Below, in pieces: positions 7,032 to 14,875 of a DNA stretch of 15,807 nt (positions within the stretch are counted from its first letter, which is position 1; each line of letters begins with the position of its first letter). Source of the DNA: JBOHPP01 sp050731755 (lineage in GTDB: Bacteria > Methylomirabilota > Methylomirabilia > Rokubacteriales > CSP1-6); contig JBOHPP010000194.1 in NCBI GenBank assembly GCA_050731755.1, forward strand, positions 1-15,807, given 5' to 3'. A program made the translations under genes and the position numbers. Below the pieces are notes generated by a model that was not told the origin of the DNA, made no database searches, and saw only the letters and a program-made list of their open reading frames with translations.

Positions 7032-7904
7032 ATGACGGCCTGCTGGCAGCTGGCCCTTCCCATCGCCGACGACATCGAGGAGGGCGTGACGAACTTCCTC
7101 TGGGAGCACGGCGCGCTCGGCGTCGTCGTCGAAGACGCGGACGGCGCTCCGTGGGTGCGCGCGTTCTTCGCCGGGTACGTGGACGGCAACCATCTGCAGC
7201 GGCTTCTGGGCGATTACCTCACCGGGCTCCGGGCGCTGGGGTTTCCCGCGACCGCCGACTCGCGCGTCAGCCCCGTGGTCGATGTGGACTGGGCCGAAGC
7301 CTGGCGTGAGCATTTCCGGCCGGTGACGGTCGGGCGTCGGCTGCTCGTGGCACCGCCGTGGGCGGCGGCGCCGGTGCCCGAGCGCCTGACGATCGTAATC
7401 GAGCCCGGCCGCGCCTTCGGTACGGGACACCACGGCAGCACCGTGGGTTGCCTGGAGACGCTGGAAGCCGTCGCGGCGGCCACGGCTCCGGCGGCAGCCA
7501 TCGACGTCGGCACCGGCTCGGGAATCCTCGCCATCGCCGCCGCCCGAATGGGCGTGTCGCGCGTGCTGGCCATCGACGACGATCCGGACGCGGTGCGGTG
7601 CGCGACGGCCAACGCGGCCCGGAATGGCGTGGCCGACCGGGTGGAGTGCCGTTGCGCCGAGGCCGGCGCCCTCGAAATCGCGCCGGCCCCGCTGGTGATG
7701 GCCAACCTCCTGTCCGCCTCTCACCTGCGGCTGGCCCCGTGCTACGAGCGCTACGTCGCCCGCGGGGGGGCGCTCCTGCTCGGCGGGATCCTCGACGGCG
7801 AGGCGGACGCCGTGGGCACCGCGCTCGCCCGTGACGGCTTCACGCCGGCCGCGGCCCGATCCGTCGAGGGCTGGACCACGCTCGAACTGGCGCGGACCCG
7901 GTGA
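7032..7904 (+). CDS. prmA: ribosomal protein L11 methyltransferase PrmA
   Basis: 290 residues. The N-terminal substrate-recognition domain (about 1-60) precedes a class I SAM-dependent methyltransferase fold. The PrmA hallmark IEPGRAFGTGHHGST is seen, with HHG where many members have THP. It is followed by motif I DVGTGSGILAIAAA, the acidic end of strand 2 (AIDDDP), and MANLL in place of the usual N-I/L-L motif IV, then GGILDGEAD. PrmA trimethylates lysines and the N-terminus of ribosomal protein L11. It starts 24 nt after dnaJ, and its stop overlaps the rsmE start by 4 bp (GTGA). The dnaJ-prmA-rsmE order is common in bacteria. Confidence 0.95.
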   Translation: MTACWQLALPIADDIEEGVTNFLWEHGALGVVVEDADGAPWVRAFFAGYVDGNHLQRLLGDYLTGLRALGFPATADSRVSPVVDVDWAEAWREHFRPVTVGRRLLVAPPWAAAPVPERLTIVIEPGRAFGTGHHGSTVGCLETLEAVAAATAPAAAIDVGTGSGILAIAAARMGVSRVLAIDDDPDAVRCATANAARNGVADRVECRCAEAGALEIAPAPLVMANLLSASHLRLAPCYERYVARGGALLLGGILDGEADAVGTALARDGFTPAAARSVEGWTTLELARTR

Positions 7905-8668
7905 CCGGCGTCCGGCGGTTTACCGTCGCGCCGGAGCGCATCACCGGAGACCGGGTGGCTTTCGACCGCGCTGAGACCCGCCACATGCAGGCCGTGCTGC
8001 GGCTGGTGCCCGGGGACCTCGTGATCGCCGCCGACGGACGGGGCCGGGACTTCACGGTGCGCCTCGAAGCGCTGGGAGAACAGGCCACGGGCACGATCCT
8101 CGACGTCGCGACCACGCGGCGGGAGGCCTCGCTGGCCATCACCCTCCTCCAGGGCATCCCCAAGGGCGACAAGATGGAGATGATCGTGCGCGCCGTCACC
8201 GAGCTCGGCGTCGTCCGCGTGCTTCCGGCGATCGCGCAACGAACGGTGGTTCGTCTGGAATCGAGCCGCTGGCGCGAGCGGGCGCGGCGCTGGCAGCGCG
8301 TGGCCAAGGAAGCGGCCAAGCAGTGCGGGAGAGCGGTCATTCCGGACGTCGCCGTGCCCCGCCCCTTGACTGAGTGGCTGGAGCCGACGAGCGGCGAGGC
8401 TGACGTCCGGCTCTGCCTGTGGGAGGGCGAGGCGCCGCCGATCGGCCCCGTGCTCGACGCGCTACCCACGCCGCCGGCTATCGCGTTCGTGCTGGTGGGG
8501 CCGGAGGGTGGCCTCGCCGGCGAGGAGGTCCAGGCGGCCAAGGCGCGCGGGTGGACGCCGGTCTCGCTCGGCCCCCGAATCTTGAGATCCGAGACCGCGG
8601 CCCAAACCGTGGTCGCGATCCTCCAGTTCCGCTTCGGTGACCTCGGCAGAGCCGCGGGCCGAGAATGA
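7901..8668 (+). CDS. rsmE: 16S rRNA (uracil-1498-N3)-methyltransferase RsmE
   Basis: 255 residues. A PUA-like N-terminal RNA-binding domain (RRFTVAPERI; HMQAVLRLVPGDLVIAADG) is followed by a SPOUT methyltransferase domain. It shows LLQGIPKGDKMEMIVRAVTELGV, VGPEGGLAGEEV and the knot-forming SLGPRILRSETAAQTVVAIL, the strongest family signature. It methylates N3 of U1498 in 16S rRNA in the 30S subunit. The start is a GTG inside the prmA stop (GTGA), and the stop overlaps the next ATG (ATGA), so prmA, rsmE and archease are translationally coupled. Confidence 0.96.
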   Translation: MTGVRRFTVAPERITGDRVAFDRAETRHMQAVLRLVPGDLVIAADGRGRDFTVRLEALGEQATGTILDVATTRREASLAITLLQGIPKGDKMEMIVRAVTELGVVRVLPAIAQRTVVRLESSRWRERARRWQRVAKEAAKQCGRAVIPDVAVPRPLTEWLEPTSGEADVRLCLWEGEAPPIGPVLDALPTPPAIAFVLVGPEGGLAGEEVQAAKARGWTPVSLGPRILRSETAAQTVVAILQFRFGDLGRAAGRE

Positions 8669-9087
8669 CTTCGGCCGGCTACGAGTACTTCGACGTCGCG
8701 GCCGACGTGGGCGTGCACGCCTGGGGGGCGACCACTGCCGCGGCCTTCGCTCAGGCGGCGCTCGGCGTGCTCGCGCTGACGATCGCGCCTGAGGAGGTCC
8801 AGGCTGGGGAGACGCGCGAGGTCCGCGCCCAGGGCGACTCCGTGGAAAGCCTGCTGGTGCACTGGATCAACGAGTGCCTCTACGTACACGAGATCGAGGG
8901 CTTCGCCGTGCGGCGAGTGGAGGTCACAACACTGACCGAGAACGTAGTCCATGGCCTCCTGCATGGCGAGCCGATGGACCCGGGCCGCCACCGGCTCGGC
9001 ACCGTCGTCAAGGCCGCGACCTACCATCAGGTTCAAGTTCTTGCCGGCCAAAAAGGCAGCGAGATCCGGCTGATCGTCGACGTGTAG
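8665..9087 (+). CDS. archease family protein
   Basis: 140 residues, the usual archease length. Motifs seen: DVAADVGVHAWG at the N-terminus (most members read DHTADVG, so the His is Val here), LLVHWINECLYVHEIEGF in the middle, and HRLGTVVKAATYHQVQV with IRLIVDV at the end. Archeases are small metal-binding partners that speed guanylylation and multiple turnover of the RNA ligase RtcB, which repairs or splices RNA, including tRNA. No rtcB is in this window. The ATG overlaps the rsmE stop by 4 bp (ATGA), tying it to rRNA and ribosomal-protein methylation genes. The family call is firm; partnership with RtcB is from family knowledge. Confidence 0.88.
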   Translation: MTSAGYEYFDVAADVGVHAWGATTAAAFAQAALGVLALTIAPEEVQAGETREVRAQGDSVESLLVHWINECLYVHEIEGFAVRRVEVTTLTENVVHGLLHGEPMDPGRHRLGTVVKAATYHQVQVLAGQKGSEIRLIVDV

Positions 9088-9145
9088 TGTTTCCAAAACG
9101 AGACAAGCGGCCTCGCCCGCGTGTCATGGCCGCAACGATTCCAAT

Positions 9146-9159
9146 CTCTTGTAAAAGAG
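9146..9159. promoter_or_regulatory. dyad CTCTT-GTAA-AAGAG upstream of the lpxC promoter
   Basis: A perfect 5-bp inverted repeat with a 4-nt centre, sitting about 80-95 bp upstream of the predicted sigma-54 start site. This is the usual zone for enhancer-binding activator sites, but the arms are short and the site is only a candidate. Confidence 0.25.
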
Positions 9160-9213
9160 CCAAGTGACTCATGAACGCCGACAAATCAACGCGTTATCTG
9201 AAGTGGCGGGGTA

Positions 9214-9229
9214 TGGCACTTCGGTTGCT
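9214..9229 (+). promoter_or_regulatory. sigma-54 (RpoN) -24/-12 promoter of lpxC
   Basis: TGGCACTTCGGTTGCT matches the sigma-54 consensus TGGCAC-N5-TTGCW at every fixed position, with the invariant GG (9215-9216) and GC (9227-9228) separated by exactly 10 bp. Predicted transcription starts near 9240, only about 6 nt before the lpxC ATG. It lies in a non-coding 158-bp gap with visibly lower GC than its neighbours. Confidence 0.7.
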
Positions 9230-9245
9230 TTTCGTCCCCTCGGCT

Positions 9246-10148
9246 ATGCAGAGAACAATCCGCCGAGCAGTAGAGATGGAGGGGGTCGGCCTGCACTCGG
9301 GCAAACCGGTCAGGCTCCGCATCGCCCCTGCACCGGCCAACTCCGGCATCACCTTCAGGACGTCGAACCACGACGAGCGCATCCCGGCCGCTCCCGAGAG
9401 TGTCGTCAACTCCCACTACGCAACGAGCGTTGGCCGCAACGGCACCCGCATCCAGACCGTCGAGCACCTCATGGCGGCGGCAGCGGGCCTCGGTCTCGAC
9501 AACCTCGACATCGAGGTGGACGGCCCTGAGATTCCGGCCGGCGATGGCAGCGCCAAGCCTTTCGTGGGGCTGCTGGCGGCGGCGGGGCGCGTGGAGCAGT
9601 CGGCGCCGCGCCGGCCCATCGTCATCCCGTACCCGATCCGCGTGGGTGGGGGCGGGCGCTGGCTTCAGATCGTTCCCTCGGCTGCATTCCGCATCAGCTA
9701 CACGTTGGACAACGACCATCCCGCCATCGGGATGCAAGCCCTCACCTGCACGCCGACGGAGCGGATGTTCATCGAGGAGTTCGCCCCCGCCCGGACCTAT
9801 GGCTTTCTCAAGGACCTGGGCTCCCTGCGCCGTAATGGGCTGGCCCGGGGCGCATCGCTCGAGAACGCCATCGGGGTGGGCAAGCGGGGCGTGCTCAACG
9901 GTCTCCGCTACCGCGACGAGTTCGTGCGTCACAAGATTCTCGACCTGATCGGCGACCTCGCCCTGCTCGGCCGGCCCGTGGTCGGCCACGTCATCGGTCG
10001 CAACGCCGGTCACGCGCTGAACCTGGAACTCGTGGTGGCTGTCCAGCGAGCCCTCGGCCTGGAGCGCCGTACCGCCGGTGCCGCCGTCATTGCCCCGGCC
10101 GTGCGCCGTCGCGCGCACGTCGCCGCCCCCGGGCTGGCCACGATCTAG
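9246..10148 (+). CDS. lpxC: UDP-3-O-acyl-N-acetylglucosamine deacetylase LpxC
   Basis: 300 residues, standard for LpxC, the zinc enzyme that catalyses the committed step of lipid A synthesis. Zinc ligands are His74 (TVEHLMAA), His229 and Asp233 (HKILDLIGD). The general acid/base His256 (NAGHALNLE) and the N-terminal GVGLHSGKPV are also present. The ATG at 9246 gives the family N-terminus. Upstream in-frame ATGs at 9171 and 9213 would translate through the sigma-54 promoter and add residues that LpxC proteins lack. No Shine-Dalgarno sequence precedes 9246, so initiation may be near-leaderless. Unlike in enterobacteria, it is not in a cell-division (ftsZ) cluster. Confidence 0.96.
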   Translation: MQRTIRRAVEMEGVGLHSGKPVRLRIAPAPANSGITFRTSNHDERIPAAPESVVNSHYATSVGRNGTRIQTVEHLMAAAAGLGLDNLDIEVDGPEIPAGDGSAKPFVGLLAAAGRVEQSAPRRPIVIPYPIRVGGGGRWLQIVPSAAFRISYTLDNDHPAIGMQALTCTPTERMFIEEFAPARTYGFLKDLGSLRRNGLARGASLENAIGVGKRGVLNGLRYRDEFVRHKILDLIGDLALLGRPVVGHVIGRNAGHALNLELVVAVQRALGLERRTAGAAVIAPAVRRRAHVAAPGLATI

Positions 10149-10152
10149 AAGT

Positions 10153-10320
10153 TGGAGGGGGGCCGCGGCCACCCCCTCCAGACCATCATACTGGAGGGGG
10201 TAGCGGCCACCCCCTCCAGACCTCCCCGTCCACGCGCGCTGCGACTACCGTCCCCCTCCAGACCTCCCCGTTCGCCCGGGGTGCCGTACCTGTCCTCTCC
10301 AGGCACCCCCCGGGGGCGCG
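10153..10320. repeat. cluster of GC-rich hairpins and direct repeats between lpxC and the DUF4390 gene
   Basis: Three stem-loops lie in this gap. The first is TGGAGGGGG (10153-10161) with CCCCCTCCA (10172-10180). The second is CTGGAGGGGG (10191-10200) with CCCCCTCCAG (10210-10219), a perfect 10-bp stem. The third is GGGGTGCC (10278-10285) with GGCACCCC (10302-10309). Direct repeats also occur: GCGGCCACCCCCTCCAGACC at 10165-10184 and 10203-10222, and CCCCCTCCAGACCTCCCCGT at 10210-10229 and 10252-10271. A CCCCCGGGGG palindrome sits at 10307-10316. The first two stems could terminate lpxC transcription (no T-run). The array resembles REP/BIME-type intergenic repeats. Confidence 0.8.
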
Positions 10321-10325
10321 GAGGC

Positions 10326-10331
10326 TATAAT
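10326..10331 (+). promoter_or_regulatory. -10 element before the DUF4390 gene
   Basis: A perfect TATAAT ends 14 nt upstream of the ATG at 10346. No good -35 hexamer is present; the expected position falls in the third hairpin of the repeat cluster. Transcription would start near 10338, leaving a leader of about 8 nt with no Shine-Dalgarno sequence. Confidence 0.5.
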
Positions 10332-10345
10332 GACCACTCAACGGT

Positions 10346-10912
10346 ATGCGTGGTCTGCGTCCGGGGCTCGGTCTGCTCGCTGCCGCCATATGGCTGGTCA
10401 CGGCGGCGCCCGCTCGGGCCGAGCTGCGCCTGAGTGACCTCGCGATCTACCTGAACGACCACGAAGTCACGGTGCACGTCGTCGCCGTCGGCGCCGTGCC
10501 GGCAGCATTCCTGGAATCGATCCAGAGCGGCATCCCCTCGCACGTTCGCTTCACCCTCGAGCTGTGGCAGTTCAACCGGGGCTGGCGCGACCGCTTGCTC
10601 ACCCGGCGGGTCGTGGAGCGTCACCTCACCTACAATGTGGTGAGCAAGGAGTACCGGGTGACCTTCCTCAAGGGGGAGTCACGGCCGGTGTACGCCACCC
10701 GCGACCTGCGCGACGCTCAGCGCGTCATCTCCGAGGTGCGGGCCACCAAGGTCGGTCCCGCCGCTACGCTCGATCCCGACGCCGTCATCTACGTCAGGGT
10801 GCGCGCCGAAGCCGCCCTGAACGGCGAGAACACCTTCGTGACCCGGCTGGCCGGAACGGCGGAGCAAACCGAGCTCCAGTCCGCGTACCGGACGCTCCGG
10901 AGGGTCCAGTGA
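10346..10912 (+). CDS. DUF4390 family secreted/periplasmic protein
   Basis: 188 residues. An N-terminal Sec signal peptide is clear: basic RGLRPG, hydrophobic core to about residue 19, and cleavage likely after APARA (Ala25). The mature part reads as a single beta-rich domain (LRLSDLAIYLNDHEVTVHVVAVGAV; FTLELWQFNRGW; LTYNVVSKEYRVTFL). This matches the DUF4390 family, whose genes often sit directly before an NtrY-like sensor kinase. The function is unknown. By position it could be a periplasmic accessory or ligand partner of the downstream kinase, whose ATG is 16 nt after this stop. The ATG is chosen because it yields the intact signal peptide. Confidence 0.8.
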   Translation: MRGLRPGLGLLAAAIWLVTAAPARAELRLSDLAIYLNDHEVTVHVVAVGAVPAAFLESIQSGIPSHVRFTLELWQFNRGWRDRLLTRRVVERHLTYNVVSKEYRVTFLKGESRPVYATRDLRDAQRVISEVRATKVGPAATLDPDAVIYVRVRAEAALNGENTFVTRLAGTAEQTELQSAYRTLRRVQ

Positions 10913-10928
10913 CGTTGGGGAGACCGTG

Positions 10929-13151
10929 ATGCCGCTCCTCAGCGATCAGAGCCGGCGCCGGCGCAACCTCCTCGTTCTCAGCGCGATCCTGGCCGTGGTG
11001 GCGCTGGCCAGCGCGTTGAGCTTCGAGATGCGGGTGCCCGAGCTGCCCCTGGCCGCCAACATCCTGGTCTTCGCCCTCTTCAACCTGAACCTCATCGTGT
11101 TCCTGCTTCTCCTCGTCCTCCTGCTCCGCAACCTCGTCAAGCTGTGGTTCGAACGCCGCCAGAAGGCCATCGGAGCCCGGTTCAAAACGAAGCTGGTGCT
11201 GGCCTTCCTCTGTCTGGCGCTGGCTCCCGCCATCCTGATCTTCTTGATCGCCTCCAACTTCATCAACAAGTCCATCGAGGGCTGGTTCAAGCCGCAGGTC
11301 GAGCGGCCCCTCGACCAGGCGCTGTCGGTGGCTCAGACCTACTATCACAACCTCCAGGCGGCCGCCCTGCGTCACGGCCAGCACATCGCGCGGGTGATCG
11401 AGCGGGACCGCCTCCTCGCCGAGCCCCAGCGCGAGATGCTGGTGGCGTATCTGGTGGAGCAGAAGGAGCAGCTCGGGCTCAGCGCCATCACCATCCTCAA
11501 CGCCGGAGGCCAGGAGCTGGTCCATGTCAAGGACCCGGCGCTGGGCGATCTCCCCACTCGCGACACCAACGAGGGTCAGCTCCGCCAGGGCCTCACCGGC
11601 CAGCACGTCACCACCGTGCGCGAGCTGGAGTCGGGCGATCTCATCGAGGCCATCGCCCCCGTGGTCTCCCGGGACCCGGACCGCCGGGTGCTGGGGGTGG
11701 TCGTGGTGGGCACCCACGTCGCCGAGCGGCTCGAGCAGCGCATCCGGGGCATCGCCCAGGCCTTCCAGGAGTACAAGCAGCTCAAGCTGGTGAAGAACCC
11801 GATCAAGGGCATCTACATCCTGCTCTTCCTCTTCATGACCCTCATCGTCGTCTTCTCCTTCACCTGGTTCGGGCTCTACCTGGCTCGCGGGATCACCGGG
11901 CCCATCGCCGAGCTGGCCGAGGGAACCCGCGAGGTGGCGGCAGGCAACCTGGCCTACAAGGTACAGGCGCGGGCCGACGACGAGATCGGCGTCCTCGTCG
12001 ATTCGTTCAACCGGATGACCGACGACCTCGGCCGCTCGAAGCGGCAACTGGAGGAGGCGTATCTCGACCTGCAGGACAAGCACACCGAACTGGAGGATCG
12101 GCGCCGGTACATCGAGACCGTGCTGGAGGCGGTGACCACCGGCGTCGTGTCCATCGACCCGCAGGGACGCCTCACCACGCTCAACCGCGCGGGGGCCGCC
12201 ATGTTCGGGCTGCAGGCTACCAGCGCCGTCGGCCGCCCGCTGGACGAGGTCTTCGGGGGCTCCGACCTGCGCGACGTCATCGGTCTCGTGCTGCGCGTGC
12301 GTCGGCTCAAGGCCGGCGCCGTCGAGCAGGAACTGCACCTGCGGCGCAAGGGGGCCAGCCTCTCGCTGCTGGCCTCGGCCACCGCCCTGCGCGGCCCGGA
12401 CGGCGAGTACGCCGGTGCCGTGGTGGTCTTCGACGACCTCACCGAGCTGCTCAAAGCCCAGCGGGTGGCCGCCTGGCGCGAGGTCGCTCAGCGGATCGCC
12501 CATGAGATCAAGAACCCGCTCACGCCGATTCAGCTCTCCGCCCAGCGCCTGCGCCGGCGCCTGGCCCGCGGCGCGGGAGACGAGCAGCTGATCACCGAGT
12601 GCACGGAAACGATCATCCAGGAAGTGAACGGGCTGCGGCGGCTGGTCGACGAGTTCTCCCGCTTCGCCCGCATGCCGGTCCTCACCCCGCGCCCCACCGA
12701 CCTCCGAGCCATCGTGGAGGCCGTGGCCGGGCTCTACCGGGAGTCCCACCCTGCCCTGCGGCTCCGCACCCGCTATCCTGACGGGCTGCCGCTGGCCGAG
12801 GTGGACCCCGACCACATCAAGCGGGCGATCCTCAACCTGGTGGACAACGCCGTGCAGGCCGTCGGGGGAGCTGGCGACGTGGAGGTGGAGGTCGGGCACG
12901 TGGCCGAGGCCGGGCGCGTGCTGGTGGTCGTGAGCGACACCGGACCGGGGATCAACCCCGAGGACAAGGACAAGCTCTTCCTGCCCTACTTTTCGACCAA
13001 GACCAACGGGATGGGACTCGGGTTGCCCATCGTGCACGAGATCGTCGTCGAGCACGGAGGGTCCATCCGGGTGGAGGACAACCACCCCCGAGGCAGCCGC
13101 TTCCTCATGGACCTGCCGGTGGCCCGCACCGCCGTCCCGGTGGAGACGTAA
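10929..13151 (+). CDS. ntrY: NtrY-like sensor histidine kinase
   Basis: 740 residues. Order: TM1 (13-31), TM2 (42-68), TM3 (87-110), an extracytoplasmic sensor region (about 111-293), TM4 (294-318), HAMP (RGITGPIAELAEGTREVAAGNL), and a PAS domain starting near 395 (IETVLEAVTTGVVSIDPQGRL). HisKA follows with phospho-acceptor His525 in AHEIKNPLTPIQLSAQRL, then HATPase_c with N-box NLVDNA (636-641), G1 DTGPG (670-674) and GMGLGLPIVHEIV. The architecture and the H-box sequence are those of NtrY. It would autophosphorylate and pass phosphate to Asp54 of the adjacent regulator. Start ATG 10929 follows GGGGAG at 10917-10922; GTG 10926 directly before it is an alternative. The signal sensed is not evident. 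Confidence 0.92.
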   Translation: MPLLSDQSRRRRNLLVLSAILAVVALASALSFEMRVPELPLAANILVFALFNLNLIVFLLLLVLLLRNLVKLWFERRQKAIGARFKTKLVLAFLCLALAPAILIFLIASNFINKSIEGWFKPQVERPLDQALSVAQTYYHNLQAAALRHGQHIARVIERDRLLAEPQREMLVAYLVEQKEQLGLSAITILNAGGQELVHVKDPALGDLPTRDTNEGQLRQGLTGQHVTTVRELESGDLIEAIAPVVSRDPDRRVLGVVVVGTHVAERLEQRIRGIAQAFQEYKQLKLVKNPIKGIYILLFLFMTLIVVFSFTWFGLYLARGITGPIAELAEGTREVAAGNLAYKVQARADDEIGVLVDSFNRMTDDLGRSKRQLEEAYLDLQDKHTELEDRRRYIETVLEAVTTGVVSIDPQGRLTTLNRAGAAMFGLQATSAVGRPLDEVFGGSDLRDVIGLVLRVRRLKAGAVEQELHLRRKGASLSLLASATALRGPDGEYAGAVVVFDDLTELLKAQRVAAWREVAQRIAHEIKNPLTPIQLSAQRLRRRLARGAGDEQLITECTETIIQEVNGLRRLVDEFSRFARMPVLTPRPTDLRAIVEAVAGLYRESHPALRLRTRYPDGLPLAEVDPDHIKRAILNLVDNAVQAVGGAGDVEVEVGHVAEAGRVLVVVSDTGPGINPEDKDKLFLPYFSTKTNGMGLGLPIVHEIVVEHGGSIRVEDNHPRGSRFLMDLPVARTAVPVET

Positions 13152-13166
13152 GGGCGCGCCCAGCGC

Positions 13167-13309
13167 AGGAGTCACAGGGCAGGCGAGCATATCCTCGCCG
13201 CGGCAGCGGCGTTCCGCGGGCGCGGCACAGCATAGGAGTCACATGGCAGGCGAGCATATCCTCGCCGCGGCAGCGGCGTTCCGCGGGCGCGGCACGGCAT
13301 AGGAGTCAC

Positions 13310-13327
<18 letters not shown>
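13167..13327 (+). repeat. 67-bp tandem repeat carrying the ribosome-binding site and first codons of the downstream regulator
   Basis: Copies start at 13167, 13234 and 13301, a period of exactly 67. Copies 1 and 2 are full length and differ at two bases: 13177 G versus T, which changes AGG to ATG, and one A/G difference near the copy end. Copy 3 is the first 27 bp only, AGGAGTCAC plus ATG and five codons, and runs into the response-regulator gene. The bases before copy 1 (13152-13166) resemble the end of a unit, hinting at an older decayed copy. Confidence 0.95.
13243..13302 (+). CDS. 19-codon minigene (leader-peptide candidate) in repeat copy 2
   Basis: ATG 13243 with AGGAG at 13234-13238 encodes MAGEHILAAAAAFRGRGTA and stops with TAG at 13300-13302. 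That stop overlaps the AGGAG ribosome-binding site (13301-13305) of the regulator gene. The first six residues are identical to the regulator's own N-terminus because the segment is duplicated. If translated, termination would deliver ribosomes to the regulator start, so it could couple or tune expression. It may equally be a by-product of the duplication. Copy 1 has AGG instead of ATG and cannot start. Confidence 0.4.
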   Translation: MAGEHILAAAAAFRGRGTA

Positions 13328-14665
<1,338 letters not shown>

Positions 14666-14666
14666 C

Positions 14667-14819
14667 CGCACTTTTGCCGTCCTGCGCGGGCTTGTCGACC
14701 TGACCATCACCAAGCGCCTGCACGCCTTCACCGACGACGTTATCCTCGATCTCCCTGAAAACGCCATTGGGCGCCTCGCCGGAAAGCGCAGAGGACACGC
14801 TCATCGGCCTGTCTTCTAG
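14667..14819 (+). pseudogene. coding-like remnant without a start codon
   Basis: One frame reads through from the end of the regulator gene to TAG at 14817-14819 and has strong G/C at third codon positions in its first half (for example GLVDLTITKRLHAFTDDVI). It contains no ATG, GTG or TTG start and has no recognisable motif. I read it as a possible decayed 3' end of a gene lost when the adjacent methyltransferase region was inserted. I do not recognise the family. It could also be chance. Confidence 0.25.
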
Positions 14820-14875
14820 AACAGACACCGCTTCTCCCCTCAATGACAGTAAGATTGGGTCCGGAGAGCCGGAGG

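Noticed and set aside
5817..7724. Reverse-strand open frame of 635 codons opposite dnaJ and prmA
   Set aside because: Spans two well-supported + strand genes and has no family signature.
9171..9245. N-terminal extension of LpxC from ATG 9171 or 9213
   Set aside because: It would translate the sigma-54 promoter, adds residues absent from LpxC proteins, and ATG 9246 gives the normal N-terminus.
10794..13190. Reverse-strand open frame of 798 codons opposite the sensor kinase
   Set aside because: Composition-driven shadow rich in H, D, G and V; no motifs, and the + strand kinase has complete domain order.
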